Positions 34,504 to 44,014 are shown, counted from the first letter of the stretch. The stretch: 64,000 nt of DNA from Thiodiazotropha sp050291245 (GCA_050291245.1 JBNKJP010000067.1:62001-126000); one strand, 5' to 3'. Notes: a model not told the origin generated them from the letters alone. Translations and numbers: made by a program.

Positions 34504-35238
34504 TCATGGTGATACTAAATTGACCGAAGTGTCCGGTTTCAGGGCTTGAAACAGTTCGCGACTTTTCAGGGGACGATTCCCGAGATAGTGAGCCAACACC
34601 CGTCTCATGAGTCGTTTCGCCTGCCGATTTTCCGACACATCCAGGGCGGTTCTGTGATGCAGTTTCAGCAGCGTGCTGCCCTTGAGGATCACCTCAGATT
34701 TCGTGGAACAGGCGAGTACAGGTCCCTGCTCCACAAGATATTCGTAGTCCCCATCCGGTTCGACCGGTTGATCCGTATCCGCGGTTCGATCGAGCAGCAG
34801 GCCGTAACCCAGTTCCATGAGCATCTGCAGTTCGAACTCCCTGAGACAGCGATCCATGGACGCCTCGCTCGCCAAACGCAGCAAGCCTTCGCGATAAGCC
34901 CGATATAATCCGGGTGCGGGATCACTGCGGTGGAGCAATCGCAGCACCAGTTCATTCAGATACAAGCCACAGTAGACCCGTTCACCGCTCAGCCCCACAG
35001 GCCGCTCATCCGCTTCCACCTGATGCAGGGTCAGCACCTCACCACGTCCCCTGAGACTGACCCGAAGCGGCGTGAAGGGATGCAACAACAGGGCCTGGTT
35101 GGATCTGCCTGATTTGACCCCCTTGGCGATTGCGGCCACCCGGCCCTCGGTTTCGGTAAACAGCTCCAACAGGAGACTGCTGTTGCGGTAATCCCGGCGA
35201 TGAATCACAAAGGCCGGAATCAGTTCTGCCCGAACCAC
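34504..35238 (-). CDS. recO: DNA repair protein RecO
   Basis: A 244-residue recombination mediator that loads RecA in the RecFOR pathway. The N-terminal OB-fold shows AFVIHRRDYRNSSLLLELFTETEGR in two parts, with the GVKSGRS loop. The C-terminal helical part includes CLREFELQMLMELGYG. The four-Cys zinc site seen in some RecO proteins is not apparent; only scattered Cys occur. Translation starts at GTG 35238, 12 bp after era. Gene order and length support the call strongly. Confidence 0.94.
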   Translation of the reverse strand: MVRAELIPAFVIHRRDYRNSSLLLELFTETEGRVAAIAKGVKSGRSNQALLLHPFTPLRVSLRGRGEVLTLHQVEADERPVGLSGERVYCGLYLNELVLRLLHRSDPAPGLYRAYREGLLRLASEASMDRCLREFELQMLMELGYGLLLDRTADTDQPVEPDGDYEYLVEQGPVLACSTKSEVILKGSTLLKLHHRTALDVSENRQAKRLMRRVLAHYLGNRPLKSRELFQALKPDTSVNLVSP

Positions 35239-35250
35239 AGCTGCCTGGGA

Positions 35251-36147
35251 TCAGTCACTGTAACCGAGGCGCACCAGGGCAGCCTCGTCACTGGACCAGC
35301 TCTTCTTGACCTTGACCCAGACTTCCAGATGCACCTTGCAGTCGAAAAAGGCCTCCATGGCTTTTCTTGCCTGGGTACCCACCTCTTTGAGGGCCTGGCC
35401 CTCCTTGCCGATAATAATCCCTTTCTGCCCCGGTTTTTCGACCCAGATGACCGCGTTGATCCGATAGCGTCCGTCCTTCTCCTCGAACCGCTCAATCTCC
35501 ACCGAAACCGCGTACGGCAGTTCTTTGGCATATCGTCTGGTCACCTGTTCGCGCACCATTTCGGCCGCGAAGAATTTTTCCGGTCGGTCGGTCAACTGGT
35601 CTTCCGGGTAGAAGTTCGTCCCTTCCGGCAATGCCTGAAGCACCGCCGCTTCGAGCTGCGGCAGGTTCTGCCCCCTCTTGGCTGAGAGCGGAATGATCTC
35701 GCGAAAATCATAGCGGTTGGCCAGATCCGAAAGATAGGGTAGCAAGGCCTCTTTCTGAGGTACCTTGTCCACTTTATTAACCGCCAGCAGGGTCGGCACC
35801 GACTGTTGTCGAATCATCTCCAGGACCTTTTCATCCTCGCGGGTCCAGCGCAGGGCCTCAACCACGAACACCAATACGTCCACATCCAGCAGCGCAGTGC
35901 GGGCGGTGCGATTGAGGTAGCGGTTCATGGCATTGTCCTGCCGCTCATGGATGCCCGGCGTGTCCACGTAGATGATTTGGCCTTGGGCCAGGGACTTAAC
36001 TCCCAGAATGGAGTGGCGGGTGGTCTGGGCCTTGTGCGAGGTAATGGCGAGTCGTACCCCGATCAGGGCATTGAGCAGGGTGGATTTACCCACATTAGGC
36101 CGACCGACGATGGCCGTATAGCCGCAACGATAGGTGGTTTTACTCAT
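35251..36147 (-). CDS. era: GTPase Era
   Basis: A 298-residue GTPase that binds 16S rRNA and helps 30S assembly. G motifs: GRPNVGKSTL (15-24), effector region with QTTRH, DTPGIHE near 62-68, NKVDKVP near 123-129 and SAKRG near 154. The C-terminal KH domain includes VIWVEKPGQKGIIIGKEGQALK in two parts. The start ATG overlaps the end of rnc by 8 bp, so the two are translated together, as in many gammaproteobacteria. recO follows 12 bp later. Confidence 0.97.
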   Translation of the reverse strand: MSKTTYRCGYTAIVGRPNVGKSTLLNALIGVRLAITSHKAQTTRHSILGVKSLAQGQIIYVDTPGIHERQDNAMNRYLNRTARTALLDVDVLVFVVEALRWTREDEKVLEMIRQQSVPTLLAVNKVDKVPQKEALLPYLSDLANRYDFREIIPLSAKRGQNLPQLEAAVLQALPEGTNFYPEDQLTDRPEKFFAAEMVREQVTRRYAKELPYAVSVEIERFEEKDGRYRINAVIWVEKPGQKGIIIGKEGQALKEVGTQARKAMEAFFDCKVHLEVWVKVKKSWSSDEAALVRLGYSD

Positions 36148-36817
36148 GATTCAACTCCGCCAGCATCTTCTGCGCGGCGTCCTGTTCGGCCTTACGCCGA
36201 CTGGCACCCTCCCCTTGACTCTTTCGCTGCAGACCGACCACCTCGCAAAGCACCCGAAATTGCTGATCATGGGGGTCTCCGCGGACGTCCAGAATATCAT
36301 AGCTGGGCAGCTCGATTTTGTTCGCCTGCAGATATTCCTGTAAGCGGGTTTTGGGATCTTTTTGCGACTGTTGGGGATTGAGCTGGTCCACCCTGGGTAA
36401 GAAGGTCGCGAGGATCATCTCCCGGGCTGCCGGGTAACCCCCATCCAGGTAGATCGAGGCAATCACCGCCTCGACGCTGTCGGCGAGGATGGAGTCCCGT
36501 CGATGTCCCCCGCTGCGCAATTCACCCTGTCCCAGACGAAGATAGTCACCCAGTTTGTACTGTCGCGCCACCTTGGCCAGGGTATCCCGTTTCACCAGGG
36601 CGGAGCGCAGGCGGCTCAACTGCCCTTCCGTTGCACTCTGAAAGTGATGAAACAGCACATCGGCGATCACGAATCCGAGCACCGCATCGCCAAGATATTC
36701 GAACCGCTCATTGTTTCTTCCACCGAAACTGCGATGGGTCAGGGCCTGTATCAGCAAATCGGGATCACGGAATCGGTACCCAAGATCCCGGGCAAGTTTG
36801 TCGTAATCCGGCTTCAA
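36140..36817 (-). CDS. rnc: Ribonuclease III
   Basis: A 225-residue double-stranded RNA endonuclease. The catalytic signature ERFEYLGDAVLGFVIAD is at about 37-53, with the metal-binding DSVEAVIASIYLDGG near 114-128. The C-terminal dsRNA-binding domain begins near 155 (DPKTRLQEYLQ) and ends with KAEQDAAQKMLAEL. The start is a TTG at 36817 that overlaps the upstream TGA stop (TTGA), a strict coupling to the DUF4845 gene; no ATG lies near the conserved N-terminus. rnc autoregulates its own message in E. coli; whether that holds here cannot be seen. Confidence 0.96.
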   Translation of the reverse strand: MKPDYDKLARDLGYRFRDPDLLIQALTHRSFGGRNNERFEYLGDAVLGFVIADVLFHHFQSATEGQLSRLRSALVKRDTLAKVARQYKLGDYLRLGQGELRSGGHRRDSILADSVEAVIASIYLDGGYPAAREMILATFLPRVDQLNPQQSQKDPKTRLQEYLQANKIELPSYDILDVRGDPHDQQFRVLCEVVGLQRKSQGEGASRRKAEQDAAQKMLAELNHE

Positions 36818-37194
36818 TTAGGATTCAACTCAACGGCATCATCAAATTCCATGACCAGGGCAGCGTTGTAAACAATATCTCTGCGCTGTTCATAGGTGAT
36901 ACGGATTGTGGTCTTTCCCTTGTCGCGGGTCACGCTGATATTGTCATTTGTCAGGTAGCGGATATTGTTGATATCCAGGCGTCTCATAATCATGTTTTTC
37001 AGTTCACGGACTGACTTGCGTGCCGCGAAGGGCTCTTCTTTCACCGATTCAAGTGCGGCTTTAATCGCGAAGTGTTCGATGTAAACAGGTGCAATCTTGA
37101 GGCCTACCATCACAAAAAAGCCGGCCACGATCAGAATCACCAACCAACTGATAAAGGTGAGCCCCTGTTGTTTTTTGACAAAATGCATGTTCAT
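36814..37194 (-). CDS. DUF4845 small membrane protein
   Basis: A 126-residue protein with one N-terminal membrane helix (about 11-31, LTFISWLVILIVAGFFVMVGL) preceded by a basic segment, giving a pseudopilin-like look, and a periplasmic domain of about 95 residues. The family is found almost always between lepB and rnc in gammaproteobacteria, exactly as here. Function is unknown; a link to signal peptidase or to protein export has been guessed from position. It starts 52 bp after lepB and overlaps the rnc start. Confidence 0.88.
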   Translation of the reverse strand: MNMHFVKKQQGLTFISWLVILIVAGFFVMVGLKIAPVYIEHFAIKAALESVKEEPFAARKSVRELKNMIMRRLDINNIRYLTNDNISVTRDKGKTTIRITYEQRRDIVYNAALVMEFDDAVELNPN

Positions 37195-37246
37195 CCCTCG
37201 CGTAAAGTGTACCTGATTCGGGTTATCGGCAGGATCGGTGAATCAG

Positions 37247-38092
37247 TTAATCGATACCCTTGCCGATACGCTCCCAGGCGATCGGGGGGAAACTCCCGAT
37301 ATTGGAATCCCAGTTCATCCAGATGGCAAATGCCTTGCCGACCAGATTTTCCTCAGGGACGAATCCCCAGCAACGGCTGTCGTTACTGTTATCCCGGTTG
37401 TCACCCATGACGAAATAGTGACCCTCGGGCACCTTGGTCGGGCCCTGCCGGAGCACCTGACAACCCAGGGGGAGATCCGGGGCATAGGGATTGATCAAAA
37501 TACTGTGCTCCACCCCATCGAGGTTTTCGATTGCCACCATGGCGCCGTTCATCTGTGCGCTACTACCCATACCGGAGTACTGGCCAACCGGCGTCTGGGG
37601 CATGGGCTCACCATTCACAAACACGGTTTTATTCCGGTAGAAAATGGTATCGCCCGGCAGGCCGATGACCCGTTTAATGTAGTCGACACTGGGTTGTTTC
37701 GGATAGCGGAAGACCACCGGATCCCCACGTTGGGGTTCTCCCAGGCCCAGGATCTTGCTGTTCAGCACCGGTAACCGGATACCGTAACTGAACTTATTGA
37801 CCAGGATGAAATCGCCCACCAGCAGGGTCGGCATCATCGACCCGGAGGGAATCCGAAATGGCTCAACGAGAAATGACCTCAATAGGAGCACGACAAATAT
37901 CACCGGGAAAAATGACTTGGAATACTCAACGATCAACGGCTCACGGACACCCCCCTCCCCAGTATCCAGCCCCTCCGATTCGTCGGGGGATTGCGTCTTG
38001 CGTTTGTTGGCGAAAAATACACTGTCAATCAGCCAGATGCCGCCTGTGAGCGCACTGGCAATGACGAGAAACGTTGGAAAATCGAAATTCAT
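37247..38092 (-). CDS. lepB: Signal peptidase I (LepB)
   Basis: A 281-residue inner-membrane protease that cleaves signal peptides of exported proteins. Two N-terminal helices are visible (about 5-25 and 60-80). The catalytic Ser is in IPSGSMMPTLLVGDF and the general-base Lys in DYIKRVIGLPGD. The box E segment GDNRDNSNDSRCWGFV is intact. I start at ATG 38092, since AGAGGAAGCGGG stands just before and the 35 upstream residues in the longer frame are not like LepB. It lies 119 bp after lepA, on the same strand, the usual lepA-lepB order. Confidence 0.96.
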   Translation of the reverse strand: MNFDFPTFLVIASALTGGIWLIDSVFFANKRKTQSPDESEGLDTGEGGVREPLIVEYSKSFFPVIFVVLLLRSFLVEPFRIPSGSMMPTLLVGDFILVNKFSYGIRLPVLNSKILGLGEPQRGDPVVFRYPKQPSVDYIKRVIGLPGDTIFYRNKTVFVNGEPMPQTPVGQYSGMGSSAQMNGAMVAIENLDGVEHSILINPYAPDLPLGCQVLRQGPTKVPEGHYFVMGDNRDNSNDSRCWGFVPEENLVGKAFAIWMNWDSNIGSFPPIAWERIGKGID

Positions 38093-38211
38093 GCTTACCC
38101 GCTTCCTCTCATGCTTGCATACTGTCTGTATTGCCCGGGGGTTACCTGCCGAGCCAAGACCGGGAACCCGTCTTGAACGCCAGGAACCACACATCACATC
38201 CTGACAGTCCG

Positions 38212-40017
38212 CTAATTATCCTTACCCACCTGAAGCACGGCAAGGAAGGCATCCTGTGGGATCTCAACCTTACCGACCTGTTTCATCCGCTTTTTACCCG
38301 CTTTCTGCTTCTCGAGCAGCTTCCGCTTGCGGGTAATGTCGCCGCCGTAACACTTGGCGGTCACATTCTTGCGCAGAGCCTTGACTGTAGTACGGGCAAT
38401 GATCTTGCTGCCGATCGCGGCCTGTATGGCTACTTCGAACATCTGCCTGGGAATGAGTTCTTTCATTTTCGAGGTCAGATCACGTCCCCGGAACTGGGCC
38501 TGGTCACGATGCACGATCAAGGACAAGGCATCGACACGCTCCCCGTTGATGAGGATATCCAGTTTTACCAGAGGAGCTGCCTGAAAATGGGTGAACTCGT
38601 ATTCGAATGAGGCGTATCCTCGGCTGACCGATTTGAGCCGATCGAAAAAGTCGAGCACCACCTCGTTCATGGGCAGTTCATAATTCAACTGCACCTGACC
38701 TGCCAGGTATTGCAGATTCTTCTGTGTGCCACGCTTTTCAATACACAGGTTGATCACGTTTCCGAGGTAGTCCTGGGGGACTAGAATGGTGGCCACGATG
38801 ATCGGTTCGCGCACCTCCTGCAGCTTTGCGGGATCGGGAAGCGCCGCGGGATTTTCGATATGCGTGACTTCCCCATCGGTTTTCACGATTTCGTAGACTA
38901 CCGAAGGCGCGGTGGTGATCAGATCAAGATCGTATTCCCGTTCCAATCGCTCCTGCACGATCTCCATGTGCAGCATTCCCAGAAACCCGCAACGAAAACC
39001 AAAACCCAGTGCCTGGGAGACCTCCGGTTCGTAGTGCAGAGCCGCATCGTTCAATCGTAGTTTCTGCAGGGCATCGCGAAGATCTTCATAGTCATCGGAG
39101 CTGACCGGGTATAGGCCTGAAAAAACCCGCGGATGCATCTCCTTGAAACCTGGCAAGGCCTTGTCAGCCTGTCGATTTTCAAGGGTTATGGTATCCCCCA
39201 CCGGGGCACCGTCGATCTCCTTGATGCCGGCAATTACAAAACCCACCTCCCCGGCCTTCAATTGAGGCCGGTCGAGTTGCTTGGGGGTGAACACACCCAC
39301 CTTCTCGACCTGGAATACCCGTCCCGTAGACATCACCCGCATCTTGTCTTTCGGTTTGATCGTCCCGTTCATCACCCGGATCAGCGAGATCACCCCGACA
39401 TAGGGATCGAACCAGGAGTCGATAATCAGGGCCTGAAGCGGTTCCTCTGTGTCCCCGCCCGGGGGGGGGATCGTTGCCACCAGCTGTTCCAGGAGTTCAC
39501 TGATACCCAGGCCTGTCTTGGCACTGACCCGAATGGCCTGGGAGGCATCCAGGCCGATGATCTCCTCGATCTCCTGGATCACACGCTCCGGTTCCGCGGA
39601 GGGCAGATCGATCTTATTGAGTACCGGAAGCACCTCCAGCCCCTGCTCGATCGCGGTATAGCAGTTGGCGACACTCTGAGCTTCCACGCCCTGGGCCGCA
39701 TCCACCACCAGCAGGGCGCCTTCGCAGGCCGCCAGGGACCGGGAAACCTCATAGGAAAAATCCACATGCCCGGGGGTATCGATAAAATTGAGCTGATAGG
39801 TCTGCCCGTCCTGGGCGAGATAATCGAGCGTCACGCTCTGGGCCTTGATGGTAATGCCCCGCTCACGTTCCAGGTCCATCGAATCGCAGACCTGTTCGGC
39901 CATCTCCCGATCGGTCAATCCGCCACAGGTTTGGATAAACCGGTCCGCAATGGTGGATTTACCATGATCGATGTGCGCAATGATGGAAAAATTACGAATG
40001 TGTTGCAGGTCAGCCAT
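38212..40017 (-). CDS. lepA: Elongation factor 4 (LepA)
   Basis: A 601-residue translational GTPase that back-translocates or rescues stalled ribosomes. G motifs: AHIDHGKSTIADRF near 14-27, RGITIKAQSV near 55, DTPGHVDFSYEVSR near 79-92 and NKIDLPSA near 133. The C-terminal domain specific to LepA ends with KRKLLEKQKAGKKRMK. The length is standard. A strong terminator lies just upstream (40044-40068), so lepA has its own promoter, shared with lepB and perhaps rnc onward. Confidence 0.97.
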   Translation of the reverse strand: MADLQHIRNFSIIAHIDHGKSTIADRFIQTCGGLTDREMAEQVCDSMDLERERGITIKAQSVTLDYLAQDGQTYQLNFIDTPGHVDFSYEVSRSLAACEGALLVVDAAQGVEAQSVANCYTAIEQGLEVLPVLNKIDLPSAEPERVIQEIEEIIGLDASQAIRVSAKTGLGISELLEQLVATIPPPGGDTEEPLQALIIDSWFDPYVGVISLIRVMNGTIKPKDKMRVMSTGRVFQVEKVGVFTPKQLDRPQLKAGEVGFVIAGIKEIDGAPVGDTITLENRQADKALPGFKEMHPRVFSGLYPVSSDDYEDLRDALQKLRLNDAALHYEPEVSQALGFGFRCGFLGMLHMEIVQERLEREYDLDLITTAPSVVYEIVKTDGEVTHIENPAALPDPAKLQEVREPIIVATILVPQDYLGNVINLCIEKRGTQKNLQYLAGQVQLNYELPMNEVVLDFFDRLKSVSRGYASFEYEFTHFQAAPLVKLDILINGERVDALSLIVHRDQAQFRGRDLTSKMKELIPRQMFEVAIQAAIGSKIIARTTVKALRKNVTAKCYGGDITRKRKLLEKQKAGKKRMKQVGKVEIPQDAFLAVLQVGKDN

Positions 40018-40043
40018 AGCGCTTGATTCTACCCGAAAAAAGA

Positions 40044-40068
40044 GAAACGCCCCGGGTCGGGGCGTTTC
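40044..40068 (-). terminator. Strong rho-independent terminator of the rpoE-degQ-glutaredoxin operon
   Basis: GAAACGCCCC pairs perfectly with GGGGCGTTTC (10-bp stem, 5-base loop). On the minus strand it is followed by a T-rich tract, and it lies about 90 bp after the glutaredoxin stop and 26 bp before lepA. A T-tract on the plus strand is weaker, so it mainly acts on the minus strand. Confidence 0.9.
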
Positions 40069-40156
40069 AACGATTCTTTTTAATCTGGTCCGGTTCCCGG
40101 GATACTCAGGAATATCCCATCCGCGACTCGAGACGCATCCGGCCCATCATACCAAA

Positions 40157-40411
40157 TCATGCGCCCTGCAAATAGCTCAGAAGCCGTTTTGGATCGAGGT
40201 AATACTCGCTGAGACACTCCCCATGCCCGCCGAGCAACAGGGGAATCCGATTGCCGTAGCGGGCCTGCAGATCCGAATCCCCATCGATGTCGACCTCAAT
40301 CACCTGAAGATCGAACTTGATCCGGTATTCGCCCAGGGCATCGCGCATATCCTCACAGAGGTGGCATCCATCCCGGTGGTAGAGGATAAGTTTCAAGGCA
40401 CTGCCGTTCAC
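40157..40411 (-). CDS. Glutaredoxin-like protein (CxxC)
   Basis: An 84-residue protein with a thioredoxin fold and the redox motif CHLCEDM at 16-22. The conserved cis-Pro region NRIPLLLGG follows at 54-62. It belongs to the short glutaredoxin-like family (YruB/DUF836-like) that reduces disulfides or binds glutathione. It is 30 bp after degQ on the same strand, so it is probably the last gene of the sigma-E envelope-stress operon. A strong terminator follows. Its partner is unknown. Confidence 0.85.
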   Translation of the reverse strand: MNGSALKLILYHRDGCHLCEDMRDALGEYRIKFDLQVIEVDIDGDSDLQARYGNRIPLLLGGHGECLSEYYLDPKRLLSYLQGA

Positions 40412-40441
40412 GATACCTTCCCAGACGAATTCATCCCAAGG

Positions 40442-41878
40442 TTATCCGGCAGGCACTCTCAGGGCGAGGAAAATCGGACCTGTCTCCCGGTAAATCAGCA
40501 GCGCGACGCTTTTATCCGCCGGCAGTGATTCAATCAGTTTGTTGAACTGATCGACATCCCCGATTTCCGTATTATTGATCATGGTGATGACATCGCCAAC
40601 CTGGACCCCGGCTTCACGGGCTGCCTGACCGCTCACGGAGTCCACTAGAACCCCCTTTCCGCCGGGCAGGCTGAGTTGTTCTCGCAAAGTGTCCGGAATT
40701 TCGGAGACCCTCATGCCTAATCGGTTCTGCGCAACCTTGGGGGCGTGTTTTGGGGTCACGGCGAATGACTCCTGATCCGGCAGTTCACCGATCCTGACCT
40801 GGAGTCTCATGAGTTTACCGTTACGCAGGATTTCCAACTCACTGGGTTTATCGATGTCACTTTGACCCACCAATGGCGGCAATTCCGCCGAGGTGTTGAT
40901 GGAGACACCATTGAACCTCAGAATTACATCCCCGACTTTGATGCCCGCCGCCTCGGAGGGGCTGTCGGGCAGAACCCGGGCGATCAGGGCGCCCCGGGGT
41001 TGATCCATACCGAAGCTCTCGGCCAGATCACTGGTCACGTCCTGAATCAACACCCCCAGCCAGCCCCGTGTGACATGTCCCCGAGTCTTCAGTTGATTGG
41101 CCACATTCATGGCCATTTCGATGGGGATCGCAAAAGAGAGTCCCATGAACCCCCCCGAGCGGCTGTAGATTTGAGAGTTGACCCCGATGACCTTGCCCTG
41201 CATGTTGAACAGGGGGCCACCTGAGTTACCCGGATTGATCGCCACATCCGTTTGGATGAACGGCACATAATTTTCGCTCGGCAGACTCCGCCCCTTGGCG
41301 CTGACGATCCCCGCGGTCACCGAGTGATCGAAACCAAAGGGTGAGCCGATGGCCAGTACCCATTCACCGACACGAAGCGCCTCCGAATCGCCGATCGTCA
41401 CAACCGGCAGGTCATGGGCATCGATCTTGATCAGCGCGATATCGCTTCGATCATCCCGCCCTATCACTTGCGCAACGAACTCACGGCGATCGTTGGTGCG
41501 CACCAGGATCTCATCCGCATCATCCACCACATGATCGTTGGTCAGGATATAGCCGTCCGCCGATATGATGAAACCGGAGCCCAGGGACTGTTTTTCCGGT
41601 TCCCCTTCCGGCATCCGGAAACCGTGGTTACCAAAAAAACGCTGCATCAGATCGTTGAGCGGACTGTCTTCGGGCAGATCCTGCAGATCGGGCACGTTGA
41701 AAGGTAACATACCCCGATCACTGGCTTTATGTTTGGTGCTGATATTCACCACCGAAGGGGCATTCTGTTCCGCAAGATCCGCAAAATCCGGTAACTCTAT
41801 TGCGCGCGCCGGCATCATCGCCAGCCAACCGAGGCAGAACAGTGAAACCAGTAGGCTTCGATGCGTATCAATTCTCAT
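40442..41878 (-). CDS. mucD: DegP/DegQ/MucD-family periplasmic serine protease
   Basis: A 478-residue HtrA protease with a signal peptide (cleavage after MMPARA near residue 26). The triad is intact: His in LTNDHVV, Asp in DDRSDIALIKI, Ser in NPGNSGGPLF. Two PDZ domains follow. It degrades misfolded envelope proteins. The operon order algU-mucA-mucB-mucC-mucD of Pseudomonas is kept here, hence the symbol. Start ATG 41878 is preceded by GGAG at seven bases. There is an 87-bp gap after rseC, so an additional promoter is possible. Confidence 0.95.
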   Translation of the reverse strand: MRIDTHRSLLVSLFCLGWLAMMPARAIELPDFADLAEQNAPSVVNISTKHKASDRGMLPFNVPDLQDLPEDSPLNDLMQRFFGNHGFRMPEGEPEKQSLGSGFIISADGYILTNDHVVDDADEILVRTNDRREFVAQVIGRDDRSDIALIKIDAHDLPVVTIGDSEALRVGEWVLAIGSPFGFDHSVTAGIVSAKGRSLPSENYVPFIQTDVAINPGNSGGPLFNMQGKVIGVNSQIYSRSGGFMGLSFAIPIEMAMNVANQLKTRGHVTRGWLGVLIQDVTSDLAESFGMDQPRGALIARVLPDSPSEAAGIKVGDVILRFNGVSINTSAELPPLVGQSDIDKPSELEILRNGKLMRLQVRIGELPDQESFAVTPKHAPKVAQNRLGMRVSEIPDTLREQLSLPGGKGVLVDSVSGQAAREAGVQVGDVITMINNTEIGDVDQFNKLIESLPADKSVALLIYRETGPIFLALRVPAG

Positions 41879-41965
41879 AAACGACTCCCGCCGGGATTGG
41901 GGTGCGCAGGATACTGCCACACGGAGGTAAAAACGGAGACACAGGAAAGAATGACTTTTCGGACT

Positions 41966-42436
41966 TCAGGAGAAGCCGACCTTGGTTTGACCGGTCCGAC
42001 GCAGAATCACAGCCTGGTACTCCGGATTGGTGTGTTGGGTTTTCGAGAATCGCCGCAGAATCCAGAAACCGCCCGCCAAACCGGACAGTCCTCCGAAAAT
42101 CTGTGGCAGTTCCCCATATGACATGAGCGGACCGCGCACCCAAAGATCAGCGAATATCGCCCCTGCGATCAGGCCAATAAGAGGCATCAGGTAGGCCAAC
42201 AGAGAGAGCTTTACCAAGGCACGTTCCTGAACCCCGATGATGACCCAATCTCCGGGGTACACATCCAGGGTATTGAGGACCCGCATTTCGTTGTCATGGC
42301 GTTTGAACAGGCCGGACAGAACCGAGGTGCTGCAGCTGCCGGCACTCTGACATGAACCGCAGGCAGCTCGCTGCTGGGTTTCCACCACCGCGAAACCACC
42401 GTCGACACGAACCACCCGGGCAGTCTCCTCAATCAT
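41966..42436 (-). CDS. rseC: RseC/MucC family sigma-E regulator
   Basis: A 156-residue membrane protein. A Cys-rich N-terminal segment (CGSCQSAGSCST near 26-37) precedes two membrane helices (about 78-98 and 104-124). RseC-type proteins have a positive effect on sigma-E and are linked to electron transfer to the SoxR-reducing complex through their Cys motif. The gene overlaps rseB by 8 bp. The helices and Cys cluster match the family well. Confidence 0.92.
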   Translation of the reverse strand: MIEETARVVRVDGGFAVVETQQRAACGSCQSAGSCSTSVLSGLFKRHDNEMRVLNTLDVYPGDWVIIGVQERALVKLSLLAYLMPLIGLIAGAIFADLWVRGPLMSYGELPQIFGGLSGLAGGFWILRRFSKTQHTNPEYQAVILRRTGQTKVGFS

Positions 42437-43442
42437 GGGTAGGATTGAGCTGCATTCCCTGCACCACGCCGAGAATGGTCACCGCGGGAACCTCTCCCAC
42501 TGCGGTCACCTGATAGCCCTGTACCTGACCGCCCCAGGCGTTGACCGCTCCCAGACGGGACACGCCGCTGAAGGCCTCATCCCGGGATTCCGGCTCAACG
42601 AAAACCGACAGGGAACCCAGCCCATCACTAAATACATACTGTTCGATCGGAGTCTTGTGTCCGGCATCGTGCAACAGGTGTTGCATACTGAGGCGGAAAC
42701 CCGGCGGCAGGCGGGTAAAGCTCCAGCGGCTTTTGGCCGCTTGCGAGAGATCGACATTCTCGCCTTCATGACTCTTCAGTCGGTAGGTGTAGAGTGATTC
42801 CCGCTTGTGGATGTCACTGATTTCGGCCACCCCGATCTGCAGATCCGTAAACAGAGTCTGTTCCACCGGTTCGGCCTGTTCGTTCATCAGATCCGATTTC
42901 AACGGCAATCCGCTCTCGATGTCGAGATAGAACCGAAAGCCGTAACGCAATCGGTCATTGGGCATGATCATCACGACCTGGGCCGGACGATCGGTCATAC
43001 GGGTCTGGCCGGCCTTGCGAAAGGTGTAATGCGCCTCGAGTTGTTGCAGATCCTCGGGCAGAATATTGAGAAACTTGGAGCTGGGTGAGCGACGATCGAT
43101 GGAGACCTCATTGGTTTCCGGCATGACACAGGTCACCGACTCGTCATCCCGGATCACCTCCCGGGGGGTCCCGTTGAGGGAGACCAGACTTTCTCGAACC
43201 CGGTCACCCTCGACCGCATGGGCAATCTTCATGATCTCCAACTGGTTGTCATGGAGGAATACGAAGGTGCCCTGATAGTTGAGCTTCTGAACCGCCTCCA
43301 TCATGCGTTCCAGCCACTGCTTGGCGGTCCGCGCTTCATCGGCATGCAATTGCGGCACGAGCACCAGTACGAACACACAGCTGAGTAGCAGACGACCGAT
43401 AACTCCGGGTGTTGACAGTACGCTCATCCGGACCCTATCCAC
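42429..43442 (-). CDS. rseB: RseB/MucB periplasmic sigma-E regulator
   Basis: A 337-residue periplasmic protein. An N-terminal hydrophobic segment (about 13-34, VIGRLLLSCVFVLVLVPQL) is the signal peptide. The large domain resembles lipoprotein carriers (LolA fold), which sense mislocalised lipids and LPS, and the small C-terminal domain contacts RseA. It protects RseA from DegS cleavage until stress occurs. The start overlaps the rseA stop by one base, so translation is coupled. The family segments QKLNYQGTFVFLHDNQLEIM in the N-terminal domain and LGAVNAWGGQVQGYQVTAVGEVP near the C-terminus (in two pieces) are as expected. Confidence 0.94.
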   Translation of the reverse strand: MDRVRMSVLSTPGVIGRLLLSCVFVLVLVPQLHADEARTAKQWLERMMEAVQKLNYQGTFVFLHDNQLEIMKIAHAVEGDRVRESLVSLNGTPREVIRDDESVTCVMPETNEVSIDRRSPSSKFLNILPEDLQQLEAHYTFRKAGQTRMTDRPAQVVMIMPNDRLRYGFRFYLDIESGLPLKSDLMNEQAEPVEQTLFTDLQIGVAEISDIHKRESLYTYRLKSHEGENVDLSQAAKSRWSFTRLPPGFRLSMQHLLHDAGHKTPIEQYVFSDGLGSLSVFVEPESRDEAFSGVSRLGAVNAWGGQVQGYQVTAVGEVPAVTILGVVQGMQLNPTHD

Positions 43443-44014
43443 TATTGCTTGTTTTCATCATAACTGACGAAGTTGGCAAACGGCATGATGCCTTTCATGT
43501 TGTTCGCGGGGGACAATTCCTGATGATTGACCAGATAGGCGTTGAGCCGCGATTCCACCTTCGGTTTTTTGAGCAGTTCCCAGCGGGTACCGTTATCCGC
43601 CACATACAGTGTCTCGGGGCTGGTCGTCTGGGTGGTGGCCAAGGTCGGTTGCCCCATGTCGGAACCTTCGGGATTGATCATTTGCGGTACCATGACAACC
43701 GCAGCAGCGGCCAAGGATGCGGCGACAGCCACGCCAGTGTAGGTGTGACGCCGTTTGGCCTTGTGTCGCCTGAGGCTGGCCGGGGCAATCACAACGGGTT
43801 CATCCTGAATGCGCTCGCTGATTGCCTGAGCCAGACCCGGTGCAATCAGGCCACCGGTTTCCCCGCGCATGACATCACCGATCAGATGGTAGTGGGACCA
43901 TTGTTCACGGCTCGACGCGTTTATTGACAACTTCTTGATTTCCATTGGCATTTCGTTCAATGGAATCTCATCATCCACGAGTGCGGACAGTCTTTCAAGC
44001 TCTTGCTCAGTCAT
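43442..44014 (-). CDS. rseA: RseA/MucA anti-sigma-E factor
   Basis: A 190-residue single-pass inner-membrane protein. The cytoplasmic domain begins MTEQELERLSALVDDEIP, typical of the RseA N-terminal domain that clamps sigma-E. One membrane helix is at about 90-112 (YTGVAVAASLAAAAVVMVPQM). The periplasmic part is cleaved in stress to free the sigma factor. It lies 17 bp after rpoE and overlaps rseB by one base. The regulated proteolysis site is not obvious by eye. Confidence 0.93.
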   Translation of the reverse strand: MTEQELERLSALVDDEIPLNEMPMEIKKLSINASSREQWSHYHLIGDVMRGETGGLIAPGLAQAISERIQDEPVVIAPASLRRHKAKRRHTYTGVAVAASLAAAAVVMVPQMINPEGSDMGQPTLATTQTTSPETLYVADNGTRWELLKKPKVESRLNAYLVNHQELSPANNMKGIMPFANFVSYDENKQ

